From positions 1-64,000 of the forward strand of contig NZ_JADH01000003.1 in assembly GCF_000518285.1 (NCBI RefSeq): a stretch of DNA of 64,000 nt, in the 5' to 3' direction. The DNA is from Williamsoniiplasma lucivorax ATCC 49196 (GTDB lineage: Bacteria; Bacillota_I; Bacilli_A; Mycoplasmatales; Mycoplasmataceae). How positions within the stretch are numbered: position 1 is the first letter of the stretch; each line of letters begins with the position of its first letter. The translations under genes were made by a program, and so were the position numbers. The notes under the pieces are model-generated. The model was not told the DNA's origin and did not search any database. It worked only from the letters and a program-made list of their open reading frames with translations. Below, piece by piece: positions 43,879 to 54,257 of the stretch.

Positions 43879-44922
43879 TTATTTTTTCTTATTATTAATT
43901 TCATTGGCAGCTGAACGCATAAATGAAATTAGTTCTTTTTTAGTCATATCACGTAAATTAGCACCTTTTAATTTTTTATGACTTTCTGGTACTATTGAGC
44001 GCATTTTATTAGCATGTTTTTGCAATTCAGAACGTTGTTCAGAAATCACAGCAGATCCATCCAACTTAGCTCTTTCTTGGGTTGACATTTTTTTCTTGTC
44101 TTCCACTCTTTTAGCTAACATTTCAACAATCTTTTGTCTTTCTGCATCTTGAGCAGCATTTTTTAAGGCTTCTTCGTATTTTTGACGTTCAAGTTTTTCA
44201 GCTTCTTCTTGTTTTTTTAATTCAGCAGCATATTTAGCTTCCATCATCGCCAAGAAATCTTGGGCATCAGCATCATCTTGTGCTTTAGGCACTTCCATTG
44301 TTGGTTGTGGAGTTGGGATTGGTTTAGGTTTAACAACTTTTGGTTCAACTGGTTTAACAACTGGAATGGGGGTTGGTATTATTACTTTAGCTTTAGGTTC
44401 AACAATTGGTTCATGGTGTTGCACAATGATTGGTTCAACTGGTTTAACTGGTTGAGACTCAGTTTGATGAGGTTGAAATATCACTTGGATTGGTGTGGTG
44501 TTGTTCTTTTCTTCTTTTGGTTCAACTGGGGCAACTGGTTTTTTATTTTTTGGTGTTTTTGTTGAAAAGGCAAAGATCAAGAATGATAACAAGGCAAGTC
44601 CCATGGCAACTGTTGCAACTATTAAAATTAAATAATTAGCAAAGAAGTTGAAGAGGAATGTGGTTGGAGCAACTTTAGTCACATTATCAAATCAAAATTT
44701 GTCTGCGATGTGTCAATCTAGTCCCGAACCACTTCATTCATATTTCCATCCCTCAATTAGTGATCAACTACCATCTTTAAATGGAGAAAACATATTATTA
44801 ATGTTTCAACCCTCAATTGGTGAAGTGTGAATGTTCATTCATTTGATTGTAATTCCTAATAATAAAGCAATGATGCTAATTGTGAAAAACGTTCAAAAAA
44901 GTCTTCTAGCTTTTTTTCTCAT
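43879..44922 (-). CDS. Two-TM protein with Pro/Val linker and L20-tail-like domain
   Basis: This 347-residue protein starts at ATG 44922 (MRKKARRLFWTFFTISIIAL). TM1 lies at about 10-25, an exposed Trp-rich loop (SPIEGWNINNMFSPFKDG) follows, and TM2 is at about 95-118 (YLILIVATVAMGLALLSFLI). A Pro/Val/Lys linker (VVKPVEPKVVKPKPIPTP) then leads to a 130-residue helical domain: [63 protein letters not shown]. The same domain ends the neighbouring L20 protein. The tail should be cytosolic if the loop is outside. No known family. Confidence 0.8.
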
Positions 44923-44983
44923 ATTTGGTTCCTTTCTAAGAAAAATGTATTTTCTCTACACTAACTAAAGATATTTTACCAAA

Positions 44984-45010
44984 TAAAAAATAAAGCAATG
45001 CTTTATTTTT
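44984..45010 (-). terminator. Terminator of infC-rpmI-rplT
   Basis: AAATAAAGCATTGCTTTATTT is followed by T residues on the minus strand and overlaps the rplT stop. Confidence 0.8.
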
Positions 45011-45971
45011 TGGTTTTAATAATATCAGCAACTTGTCTCATGTATTTGATTAGTTCTTTTTTAGTCATATCACGCAAGTTTGCTTCTTTTAATGTTTTAT
45101 TTTTTGCTTCAACTAATGAACGCATTTTATTAGCATGTTTTTGCAATTCAGAACGTGGTTCAGAAATCGAATCAGATCCATCTAACTTAGCTCTTTCTTG
45201 AGTTGACATCTCAGCTTTTTTAGCTTTAGCAGCAGCACGAGCTTGAATTAATTTTTCTTTTTCTTCTTCTTTAGCTTCAGCTAAAGCTTTTTCGTGTGCT
45301 TCACGTTCTAAACGTTCTGCTTCTTCTTGTTTAGCTAATTCTGCAGCATATTTTGCTTCCATTTCAGCTAAATAATCATGTGTATCAACTTCATTTTCAT
45401 CTGCAACTTTTGCAACTTTTTTAGTTTCTGCTTTTGCTTTTTCAACTTTTGGTGTTTCTACTTTTTTAGCTTCAACTTTTGGTGTTTCTACTTTTTTAGT
45501 TTCAACTTTTGGTGCTTCAACTTTTGGTGTTTCAACTTTAACTGGTTTTGCTTCAATAATTACTTTTTTAACAACTGGTGCTTCAACTGGTTTAGCAGTT
45601 GATTTAGTAGTTGCTTGTCCTAAAGCAGATTGTGCTAAGTTAACAATTTTTGCAAATTCATCAGCATTGTAAATTGCTAATTCTGATAACATTTTACGGT
45701 TAATATCAATGTTTGCTTTTTTCAATCCATTCATAAATCTTGAATATGATAAACCAAATGGACGGACAGCTGCATTAATACGAGTGATTCATAATTGACG
45801 GAAATCACGTTTCTTTTGTTTACGTCCAATGTAGGCGTAAGCCATTGAGCGAACTACTTGTTCATGTGCTTTTTTGTATGATGATTTTTTAGTTCCATAA
45901 TACCCTTTAGCACGTTTAATTCAACGTTTTCTTCTTGCTCTGGTAACTTTACCAAATTTAATTCTTGCCAT
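45003..45971 (-). CDS. rplT: 50S ribosomal protein L20 with a 200-residue C-terminal extension
   Basis: The first 120 residues are ordinary L20: [60 protein letters not shown]20 binds 23S rRNA early in assembly and, in Firmicutes, represses its own operon. Here the chain continues to 322 residues. Residues about 125-190 are a degenerate Val-Glu-Thr-Pro-Lys repeat ([18 protein letters not shown]); the last 130 form a helical domain shared with the downstream two-TM protein, including [24 protein letters not shown] and [19 protein letters not shown] Trp codons occur in the L20 core. It is third in infC-rpmI-rplT. Confidence 0.93.
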
Positions 45972-45991
45972 ATATTTTCTCTCCTATCCTC

Positions 45992-46186
45992 TTAGTTTTG
46001 TAACAACCCTTTTAAACGTTTTGCATCAGTTGCATCAACAAATGTTGATTTTTCTAATTGACGTTTTTGTTTAGTTGTTTTTCCTAAAGCTAAATGTGAA
46101 CGGTAAGCGTGGCCTCTTTTTAATTTACCAGACCCTGTTTTTTTAACACGTTTAGCTAAAGCTTTTTTTGTTTTCATTTTTGGCAT
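45992..46186 (-). CDS. rpmI: 50S ribosomal protein L35
   Basis: L35 (64 aa) is small and basic: [40 protein letters not shown]. It lies in the conserved infC-rpmI-rplT order, 23 bases after infC, with AAGGAGACA before its ATG. Confidence 0.96.
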   Translation of the reverse strand: MPKMKTKKALAKRVKKTGSGKLKRGHAYRSHLALGKTTKQKRQLEKSTFVDATDAKRLKGLLQN

Positions 46187-46209
46187 AATTCTTGTCTCCT
46201 TTTTGTTCT

Positions 46210-46764
46210 CTAATTTTTCTTTGGCACAACATACATGTCTAGGAATCTTGAATTTAATTTTGCCTCTTTTTCAATTTTGGCAACATCTTCAATTTTCGTA
46301 AAGAAACGATTTAAGGTTGCTTGACCTAAATCCATATAAGTTATTTCTCTTCCTTTAAATTTAAGTGAGATTTTTACACGATCACCATCTGCTAAAAATT
46401 CTCTTGCTTTACGAGCTTTGGTATCTAAATCATGCTCCCCAATGTTGACTGTTAAACGAATTTCTTTGTTTTCAGTTTTAACTTGGTTTTTCTTAGCTAA
46501 TTTAGTTTTCTTTTGTAGTTCATATTTGTATTTTCCATAATCAAGGATTTTAGCAATTGCAACTCCATTTGGTTGCAAACCAACTTGAACTAAATCTAAA
46601 CCTTGTGATTCAGCTAATTCAATTGCTGCACGTTTAGATAAAATTCCGTGTTTGTTTCCTTGTTCATCAATTACAAAAATTTCTCGCGCACGAATAAAAC
46701 CATTGATTGGATCTTGGTTGTTACTTCTTGGTTGTCTTGGATTTTGTTTTTGTCTTTCGTCCAT
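46210..46764 (-). CDS. infC: Translation initiation factor IF-3
   Basis: IF-3 (184 aa) keeps the 30S subunit free and checks start codons. The N-domain ([20 protein letters not shown]), the basic linker ([19 protein letters not shown]), and the C-domain ([37 protein letters not shown]) are all visible. I chose the ATG at 46764 ([12 protein letters not shown]) because it follows AGGAG; the frame remains open upstream only through the leader. Start is AUG, not the rare AUU seen in many bacteria. Confidence 0.95.
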   Translation of the reverse strand: MDERQKQNPRQPRSNNQDPINGFIRAREIFVIDEQGNKHGILSKRAAIELAESQGLDLVQVGLQPNGVAIAKILDYGKYKYELQKKTKLAKKNQVKTENKEIRLTVNIGEHDLDTKARKAREFLADGDRVKISLKFKGREITYMDLGQATLNRFFTKIEDVAKIEKEAKLNSRFLDMYVVPKKN

Positions 46765-46783
46765 TCTTTCTCCTATAAATAAA

Positions 46784-46814
46784 AAGTGTGCTATTAAAAC
46801 TAGAAAGCACACTT
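46784..46814 (-). promoter_or_regulatory. infC leader hairpin (candidate attenuator)
   Basis: AAGTGTGC and GCACACTT form an 8-bp stem followed by TTTATTT on the minus strand, 20 bases before infC. In Bacillus the infC-rpmI-rplT leader has an L20-responsive terminator in the same place; here the link with L20 is inferred from position. Confidence 0.55.
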
Positions 46815-46935
46815 TATCTGTTCTTTGTGATAAATAATTCAACCATTTCACATCTTTGTTCGTGGTGAGCTATAGTGCTTCTTTTTTAACATTATTATTA
46901 TATATTGATTTTGCTAAAAAACAAACAAAAAAAGA

Positions 46936-46970
46936 AAGACAAATGTTTTATCACATTTGTCTTATCATTT
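46936..46970 (-). terminator. Terminator after the lone EIIB gene
   Basis: GACAAATG, loop, CATTTGTC followed by TTTCTTTTTTT on the minus strand. Confidence 0.85.
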
Positions 46971-47264
46971 TTAGTGACCTTGAACAAGTTTTCTAACTTC
47001 GTTAGTCACACTTTCAACATCAGTTCCTACAACAATTTGTAAAGCTGAATCTCCCAATCTTACTAACCCATATGTTCCAGCAGCCGAAATTTTGGCGTCA
47101 TCAACTTTTTTATTATCTTTTAAAGTTAAACGTAATCTTGATGCACAATTATCGATTGTGATGAAGTTATCTTTACCGATTGCTTCAACGATTGCTTCAG
47201 CTTTAATTAAACTCTTGTTGACTTTTACTTTTGGTTCTTTGGTGTTCTTAGAAAATAATCCCAT
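46971..47264 (-). CDS. Stand-alone PTS EIIB, glucose family
   Basis: This 97-residue protein consists of one EIIB domain. Phospho-Cys40 sits in the signature ITIDNCASRLRLTL, followed by AAGTYGLVRLGDSALQIVVG. It passes phosphate from EIIA to a sugar bound by a membrane EIIC. The two EIIC-only permeases at 48407 and 50457 lack an EIIB, and the crr product at 55227 is an EIIA, so this protein probably completes the chain. Start ATG 47264. Confidence 0.92.
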   Translation of the reverse strand: MGLFSKNTKEPKVKVNKSLIKAEAIVEAIGKDNFITIDNCASRLRLTLKDNKKVDDAKISAAGTYGLVRLGDSALQIVVGTDVESVTNEVRKLVQGH

Positions 47265-47420
47265 GTTTTCTCCTTATTTTTAATCAATACAATGTAATGC
47301 TAAATTTTTAAAATTGCATTTTCATTCAATAATAATAATATCACTTTTTTAAAAATTTGAATTTTAATATGTAAATACTTGCCCAAGAATAGTGGAAAAT
47401 GAGTTAAATTTGAGCAAAAC

Positions 47421-48125
47421 TTAACTAAATTTTTGAATATCTGAAATATTATAGCGTTCACGAAGTTGATTTCTGGTTAAATCGTTATCTTTAATAAACT
47501 TGATCAAGGCTCTTTCTTTGCTTGTGATTTGTAGTAATAGAGTATCTTCTTTTTGTTTGGTTTTGAACTTATGATTATCTAATTGATATTTTAAATGACG
47601 TAATTCGTCTTCTAATTTATATTGTTTCAAGAGTAAACTACGACGCAATTGTTTGTGTTCATCACTTCATTGCTGAGTTGGGATTTGGGTGACTTCAATA
47701 TAATAATCTTGATCAATGTGATGACAACCCAAATGATGATAACCTTGAGCAATCGCTTGTTTCATTGTCATAATTTGATCTTCATCTTCTAATGATAAAA
47801 CTTTGTTTTCAAATGGTCGACATAACACACAAGCATCTTCTAGTTCTTCAACATAAACTGTGCGTTGCAAACGCATCGCTTGTTTTTTACCAAACCAATT
47901 ATAAATTCCTAGAAATGAAGCATTGTAATTCTGTGCTTTGGTTTTTGCTTGTTCAAGAGTGATTTTTTGATCTTTATTTTGGTCCAGTTTTGAACGAATT
48001 TTTCCTCAAGGAATAACAACTAAAATAATTAAAATCACAGCGATAATAATTAAGATAGCTCATCAAGGTAAGTTGGTAATACTCGAACCATTATTGGTTC
48101 CTTCAACAAAAAAGTGTAAAAACAT
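47421..48125 (-). CDS. One-TM protein with MuF-like Cys/His motif
   Basis: This 234-residue protein starts at ATG 48125, two bases after the stop of the Zn-ribbon gene, so the pair is co-translated. One TM lies near residues 22-40 (WAILIIIAVILIILVVIPW). The middle reads ELEDACVLCRPFENKVLS, then GYHHLGCHH about 25 residues later: a CxxC...HxxCHH array. The combination C..C.P(W/F)..KV.SL and a later H..C resembles the zinc site of phage minor-head (MuF) proteins. The C-terminus is helical and charged. A domesticated metal-binding domain is possible; function unknown. Confidence 0.7.
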
Positions 48126-48127
48126 AA

Positions 48128-48334
48128 TTATTGATTATGATCGTTTAAGTGATCATAATACTCCTTAATATCTTTGAGTAAAACTGCTTGTTTACGTTGG
48201 CAAGTATTACATTTGCCTCATAACTCATCTTGGAGATCAACTTGATTAAAATCATTGGTGAAATCAAATTTACGTTGTTCTCAACATTGCTTACAAAACA
48301 TAAAAACTGATGATAAACTTTGATTATTTTTCAT
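48128..48334 (-). CDS. Small zinc-ribbon protein
   Basis: This 68-residue ORF from ATG 48334 has FMFCKQCWEQRKF and ELWGKCNTCQRKQ, two CxxC knuckles 27 residues apart, as in zinc ribbons. The ribosome site is GGAAAAATGGT. Two Trp are TGA. It precedes and nearly touches the 234-residue MuF-like protein. Function unknown. Confidence 0.75.
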
Positions 48335-48372
48335 ACCATTTTTCCTTCTTACTTATCAATAATTATAAAATA

Positions 48373-48401
48373 AAAATATCAAGTTTGACTTGATATTTTT
48401 G
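48373..48401 (-). terminator. Terminator of the first EIIC-only gene
   Basis: AAATATCAAG, TCAAA loop, CTTGATATTT with a T run on the minus strand. Confidence 0.85.
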
Positions 48402-48406
48402 TTTGT

Positions 48407-49918
48407 TTAAACTTTTGTTTGTTTTTGAGCTTTAATTGGTTGTGGAATTCCAATTGGTTCTTGCGCAACTAAGTTTGGATCAACTTGATGTTCACGACCT
48501 GGAGTTTGAATATCTAGTTTTTTAATTAAACTATAGAAGACAACATAATAAACTCCACCAGCAACAGCTGTTAAGGCTAATGTTCATAATGGGTTTGAAG
48601 TGACTCCTAAAACTCCACTCTTACTTGCAGCAAATCCTCAAGATTGTGCAAATGAAACAATGTAATCAATTAATCCAGCCGAGAATCCAAATCCGACTTG
48701 AATTCCCATTCCTGTTGAAGTAGCCACAAAAATTCCAGTTAATAAGGCATGGATGACTAATAATAATGGTGAGACAAAAACAAATGAGAATTCAATTGGT
48801 TCAGTAATTCCAGAAATTAGAGAAACTAAAGCAACACCACCGAAGAATCCACCCATTTTAGCGCGATTTTCCTTTTTAGCTGCAAAAATCATTGCAATCG
48901 CAATTGCTGGAATTCCTCCCATCATAATTGGGAAGAATCCTCCTTGGAAGAATCCTGATCCTTGAATACCTTTAGTGAAGGCTGAAATATCTCCATTAGC
49001 TCAAATAGTTTCTGTACCGATTGCTCCTGTAATTGGATCAACAACATGTCCACCAATTGGTAATTGGAATCAGAAGAATGTATTTAAAATTTGGTGTAAC
49101 CCAAATGGTAATAAGAAACGGTTTAAGACAGCATAAACTGCAGTTCCCGGAACTGTGATAGCTGGATTATCTGGGTTAGCAACTGCTTGACCAAACATCA
49201 TTAAAACATATTGAATTCAAGGTCATAAAACAGCAAAAGCAAAAGCAACTGGAATTGCCACTAAAATCCCTACCATTGGGACAAATCTTCTTCCTGAGAA
49301 GAATGATAATGCTTGCGGTAATTGAATATGTGACAATCTATTATATAAATAGGCAGAGAAACATCCGGCAGTGACCCCTCCCAAGACCCCGACATTGAGT
49401 ACATATTTTCCACCAACGACAATATCTTGGCTACCTTTAGCAAATTCTTTAACATAGAATAGTTGTGAAAATGCATGACCGTCTTTGTCTTGGAATGTTA
49501 ACACATTTTTATACATCATTTCTGGTAATCCGTGTTCAGCATTCATCACAGCAATGATGAAATAAAATACGGCAGCAACTAACGTAACTTCCCCTCGATG
49601 ATCTTTAGAGAGACCAAAAGCGAGACCTAGAGCAAATAATAATGGTAAATTATCAAAGGCAACACCACCCGGTTTTTGAATAATGAATGAAATTCAGTAA
49701 CCAACTTGATTGGTAATATTACCATCGGCATCAGTGGTAAAAGTAATTCCTAAATTACCAAACCGATTTAAAATGGCTGCAAATGGTAAGACTGCAATCG
49801 GGAATTGCAAGGCTTTACCAAGTTCTTGTAAAAGTAATAAAAAGTTACCTTTTTTAGGACTTGATTTAACACTACCAAAAGCATCATTTTCTTTTTTCTT
49901 TTTAAGTGATAAGAACAT
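48407..49918 (-). CDS. PTS EIIC, glucose/GlcNAc family (EIIC only)
   Basis: This 503-residue integral membrane sugar permease has a cytosolic start (KGNFLLLLQELGKALQFP), then IAVLPFAAILNRFGNLG, GLAFGLSKDHRGEV, GFFSGRRFVP-type loop (SFFSGRRFVPMV), FGLHQILNTFFWFQLPIGG and the sugar-site ISGITEPIEFSFVF. It lacks EIIA and EIIB domains, so it depends on the lone EIIB (46971) and EIIA (55227). About 10 TM segments. Start ATG 49918. Confidence 0.92.
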
Positions 49919-50014
49919 TTTATCTCCTTTTCTTTAAACATAATTTTTCATTATGTCTCTTTAATTATATAAATTGTTTTTCCATTTTTTTCTGGAAAAA
50001 ATGGAAAATTTGGA

Positions 50015-50036
50015 AAAAAATCGCAATTGCGATTTT
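50015..50036 (-). terminator. Terminator of the 98-aa gene
   Basis: AAATCGCAATTGCGATTT palindrome followed by T residues on the minus strand. A second hairpin (TTTTCCAT/ATGGAAAA, 49979-50008) lies between it and the EIIC gene and could be regulatory. Confidence 0.65.
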
Positions 50037-50331
50037 AGATAAAATATCCAAGGCCAATACCAAATAAAACAAGTCCTGCAATAAAACAAACTCCAATAAT
50101 AAATATATATAAATAGTGAATTCAAAAATTAAAAATCTTGTGGGTGAATTTTTTATCTTCGACAGCAAATTCGCGTTTTTGACCAGCTTTACGACGATTT
50201 AAAACTTCTTTTAAAAGAAAGATTACCCCAATTCCAAGAGCTAGGCAAATTAAGCCAACAACCAAAAAAGTAATCGCTAATGATTGGGAAACTTTAGGTG
50301 TTTCTTTAGCTAAAATATTAATCAAATCCAT
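50035..50331 (-). CDS. Small two-TM membrane protein
   Basis: This 98-residue protein starts at ATG 50331. TM1 lies at about 20-42 (ITFLVVGLICLALGIGVIFL), a basic loop with NRRKAGQKREF follows, and TM2 is near the C-terminus (YIFIIGVCFIAGLVLFGIGL). One Trp is TGA. It sits between two EIIC genes, each with a terminator. The 81-residue protein at 52844 has a comparable layout. No family recognised. Confidence 0.7.
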
Positions 50332-50410
50332 GTTACTCCTTATAATGATTATGCCTTAATATTTTAAATTAAAAATCTTGATCTGAGTTTGTAAAAAAAC
50401 AGGAAATAAA

Positions 50411-50433
50411 AATAGAAGCAAATCTGCTTCTAT
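50411..50433 (-). terminator. Terminator of the second EIIC-only gene
   Basis: ATAGAAGCA, loop, TGCTTCTAT with TTTTTATTT following on the minus strand. Confidence 0.85.
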
Positions 50434-50456
50434 AATCAATGTTTGTAAAAACAGTT

Positions 50457-52142
50457 TTATTGTTTCATGGCTTCAACTTTTGTCATATCTTTTTCACGAC
50501 CAGGTGTTGGGATGTCCAATTTTTTGATTGTGAAGTAGAATGAGAAGAAGTATAATGGAGCAATTGTAGCAGCTAATGCTAACATTCATAATGGGTTTGA
50601 TGTTACTCCATAAACTGGTCCATGAATGATACCTTCAGCTTTACTCATTCCTCAAGCATTCGCAAAGGAAATAATATAATCAATTAATCCAGCGGAGAAA
50701 CCGAATCCAATATGCATGTGCATTGCTACTCCAATTGCAGCAAATATCGCTGTAAATAAAGCGTTATATGCTCATAAAATTGGGCCAGCAAAAATGAAGG
50801 CAAAGACAATCGGTTCATCGATTCCAGTTAAAGCAGCCACAAATGCCACTCCACCTAAGAAGGTGATAGTTTCTCTGCGTTTATCTCCAGGTGCAGCCAT
50901 AACCATTGCCCCAGCAGCAGCTGTTAATCCTCCTCAATACATTGGGAAATATCCAGTTTGGAATGTTCCAGAAATGACTGATTTTTGGAAAGCATTAATA
51001 TCACCAAAAACAGTATACATTCCAGCAGTTGCTCCAGCCAAATTACCAGTGGCTAAAATTTTTCCTCCTGAATTAGCAACCAGACCTTGTCTTAAAACAA
51101 AGTAGTCTTGTCAATTATCTTTAGTAATTGTGATTTTTGTGTAAAAATGTGATGCAATAGCTTGAAAATTTTCAAGATTAAATTTATCTCCTCCAAAAGC
51201 ATCAGCATCTAAAACAATTTTTCCATGAATATCGACAATATAGTTTTCAATTGGCATTTGGAATCATAAGAAAGTATTGATAATATGGTGTAAACCAAAT
51301 GGTTGAATAATACGATTAACTAAAGCATATAAAAATGCTCCAGGTATGGTTCAAGAGTCTGTTGAAGATATCAAACCACCAAATTTAACTAAAGCAAATT
51401 GAATTCATGGTCAAATCACAGCATAAAAGAATGCCAACGGTAAAGACACTAACATGACCATCATTGGCACAAAACGACGTCCACCAAAGAAACCTAAAGC
51501 TTGAGGTAGCGTAATGTTGTGAAAGCGGTTATATAAATAGGCAGTAATTGAACCCGAAATAATTCCTCCCAAGGCTCCAATTTCGAGAACATACTTCCCG
51601 CCTATAATTTCAATTTTGTCATTCACCATGCCAAATGTTTGGACATAGAATAATTCTGAAAATTGTTTACCATCATGAGCTGTAAAAGTTAGGACATTTT
51701 TATATAACAATGATGGTAAGCCACCTTCAATTAGAAAAGCAGTGATTGCTAAATACATCAATGCTCCGATTAATGCAACCTCACCACGATTTTCTTTGGC
51801 TAACCCAAAAGCGATACCAATCGCAAAAAATAATGGCAAGTTAGTAAAAACTATATCCCCGGGTCGGGAAATAATAAAACCAATTCAATTTCCAACATTT
51901 CTCACACCATTTTCCATTGGGTTTAAATCCATAGCTAAGGTCCCAAAACGATTTAACAAAGCCGCAAATGGTAGAATAGCGATTGGATATAATAGTGCTT
52001 TTCCTAACGTTTGCAGCCTTGCAAATGTTTTACTTCAAAATGTTCTAGAATTAGAAGGTTGAAAATCATTTGGTTTATTTGGTTTATTTGGTTTATTTGA
52101 TTTATTTAATTTATTTGATTTATTTGATTTTAAGAGGTGCAT
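50457..52142 (-). CDS. PTS EIIC, glucose/GlcNAc family, with NKP-repeat N-terminus
   Basis: This 561-residue paralogue of the EIIC at 48407 has LGKALLYPIAILPFAALLNR, GIAFGLAKENRGEV, FGGRRFVPMMVML, FGLHHIINTFLWFQMPI and LTGIDEPIVFAFIF. A polar insertion of about 60 residues follows FQMPIENYI. The first 25 residues are a low-complexity tail from a 9-bp repeat (NKSNKLNKSNKPNKP). No EIIA or EIIB is fused. Its upstream neighbours (AgaS, DeoR) suggest an N-acetylated hexosamine as cargo. Start ATG 52142. Confidence 0.92.
52072..52125. repeat. Six-copy 9-bp minisatellite (GGTTTATTT-type)
   Basis: Six units of GGTTTATTT, GATTTATTT or AATTTATTT encode the Asn-Lys-Pro/Ser/Leu tail at the N-terminus of the EIIC protein. 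Confidence 0.9.
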
Positions 52143-52186
52143 ATTTCTTCTCCTTTCATCACAATTATTCTATACTTGAAAAATAG

Positions 52187-52213
52187 AAAAGTGATAAAAA
52201 ATTATCACTTTTC
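52187..52213 (-). terminator. Terminator of the 192-aa gene
   Basis: AAAAGTGATAA and TTATCACTTTT arms; on the minus strand followed by CTATTTTTC. It separates the upstream group from the EIIC gene. Confidence 0.65.
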
Positions 52214-52255
52214 TAAAAAATTTTTTATTTTTGTGGTTATCTTTGTCAAAACAAT

Positions 52256-52834
52256 CTATTTTTGCTGAACAAGGTCAAAAAGAAATTGGTTGAAAAGATA
52301 TAATTGCTTCTCAAAAAGAAACTGAAATTTGCCTGAATTTTGGCCATGATATGTGATGATTTCTAAAATTAAAGCACCAGTTTTGAAATCATAAGCTGTT
52401 TGCAGATAAAAAATTTCTTGCAACTTAAAAACTTGTTTACTTTGTCCGGGAACAACAAATGTGATCATCTGTTTGTCTCGGTCAAATTGGATAGTTCCAT
52501 TAGTTGATGTGACTTCTTGATTTTTATTGCGGTTCAAATCTAAATAAGCATTAAAAATCATTAAAGAATTGTTGATGCGACTTTTTTCAATGTAGGCTGA
52601 TTTTTCAATATAAATATCGAGATTTTGATCAAAAATTTTAATTTCAAAAACACTATCAACAATTTGCTTTGTTGGGATTAAATTATAGTTAGTTTCAATT
52701 TTTGTAATCATTGCTGAGAGATTATGAAAATTGCGTTTTCTTTTATTAGCAATGTACAAAAAAGAAAAGAAAGAAAGTCCGCAAATAAAAACAATAGCAA
52801 CAATGATTAGAATCACTCATTTTTCTCAACTCAT
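52256..52834 (-). CDS. Hypothetical one-TM protein
   Basis: This 192-residue protein starts at ATG 52834 (MSWEKWVILIIVAIVFI) after GGAGAAATT; the two early Trp are TGA. The single N-terminal TM is followed by a basic NKRKRNFH and a beta-rich soluble domain (IFDQNLDIYIEKSAYIEKS, GTIQFDRDKQMITFVV). It is the last gene of the agaS group, ten bases after the 81-aa gene. No family recognised. Confidence 0.72.
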
Positions 52835-52843
52835 AATTTCTCC

Positions 52844-53089
52844 TTATTTAACATACGTTGCTAAAAAAACAATAAAGGCTAGCAAATCACCTAATGTTAA
52901 AAGCACTAAGAGATAAAGAATAAAAAATTTAAAAAAATTTTTACTAAATTTTTGACCTCTAATTCTTAATTCTTTTCTTTCTTTATGAATCAAAATGGAT
53001 CAATAAACCAGTCCAACAATTAAAAATGGTAAAGCAACTGCTGATGCAATTAATAATCCTAAGATAACAGGAGGAGATAGATCAATCAT
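52844..53089 (-). CDS. Small two-TM membrane protein
   Basis: This 81-residue protein starts at ATG 53089, one base beyond the stop of agaS. Two TM segments (ILGLLIASAVALPFLIVGLV and FILYLLVLLTLGDLLAFIVF) flank a basic loop (IHKERKELRIRGQKF). Translational coupling to agaS is likely. Function unknown. Confidence 0.7.
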
Positions 53090-53090
53090 T

Positions 53091-54257
53091 TTATTTTAAC
53101 TTTGCCTTTGTATGTATTATAACACCTTGAACGACACGATTAACCAAACCCGATGGTCAAGGATTATCTGGGGTTTTACCATTGGCCAGTGATTTATAAA
53201 AAGCATATAATTGAGCTAAAACAATGTAATTTAAACCCAATAAAGCAGTTGATGTTTCTGTTAATTCCACATTAAAATAAAAATCTGATAAGCTTTTGAT
53301 TTCATGGTCATCTTTGTAATCAAAAACCACTAATGTTTGTGCTTGTTTTTGAGTGCTTAATTCTTTTAACAAATCAACATCATATGCTCGTTTGTATGGT
53401 TCTTGATTCATGAAGAAAAAGACAATTGTTTCTCGATTTAAAACTGATTTAGGTCCGTGACGAAATCCTAGAGGTGTGTTAAAGAAAGCAGTGTTTTCAC
53501 CAGCTGTTAATTCCAAAACTTTTAGGTGCGCTTCTTCAGCAATACCTAATAAATTACCTGAACCCAAATAAACCACACGTTGATGGTGCATTTGAGCAAT
53601 GGCTGCGATTTGTGGATAATTTTGCTTTAAATTAACAGTGGTCGCCATGGCTAATGTTTCAACTCTTTTCACATATTGATCAAAATCAGCAAGATTAAAA
53701 ATCAACAAACAAGCAATCATCATACTTGAATAACTTGATGTCATGGCAAATGACTGATCATTTGTTGCATCGGGTAATAAAATTTCTAAACAATTTTTGG
53801 TGGTTTTGGCAAGTTGAGATAGGGCACCATTTTTATTACAAGTAATCACAATGTGGTGGATATTCTCCACGAACTTATTCACCATGTGAAAAGTGGCCAC
53901 TGATTCTGGTGAATTTCCACTTCTCGCAAAAGAAATTAAAATAGTTGGTTGCTGGGGGTTAAGATATTCTTCAATGTTACTAACAATGTTTGTTGTTGAA
54001 ATCACTTGAGCATCAACCCCCATCAAAAATAAATCTCTGATGATTGAAGCACCAACAAATTCACTTGTGCCTGCTCCAGTTAAAATCACTTTGGTATTAG
54101 CTTGGAAATGTGCTTTTAAAAATTGCTGAATTTCAGGAATTTTTTCTTGAATAATCTGACTGGTTTGCATTCACATTTCAGGTTGTTGCATAATTTCTGT
54201 TAAGGTGTGAATTCCCTTATTCTTAATTAATTGTTCTTTGGTAAAATTTAAAATCAT
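53091..54257 (-). CDS. agaS: AgaS-type SIS-domain sugar-phosphate isomerase/deaminase
   Basis: This cytosolic 388-residue protein has two SIS domains: VILTGAGTSEFVGASIIRD, then LISFARSGNSPESVATF (phosphosugar site), and YLGSGNLLGIAEEAHLKVLE with NTPLGFRHGPKSVL. AgaS enzymes convert galactosamine-6-phosphate (or ketose/aldose phosphates) in the N-acetylgalactosamine pathway. A divergent DeoR-type regulator and two amino-sugar-type EIIC genes support this. Start ATG 54257 follows AAAGGAG. Trp at 30 is TGA. Confidence 0.9.

Noticed and set aside
44260-45602. Plus-strand ORFs rich in Phe, Trp and Asn opposite the Pro/Val linkers
   Set aside because: They are antisense shadows of the repetitive minus-strand coding sequence with no ribosome sites.
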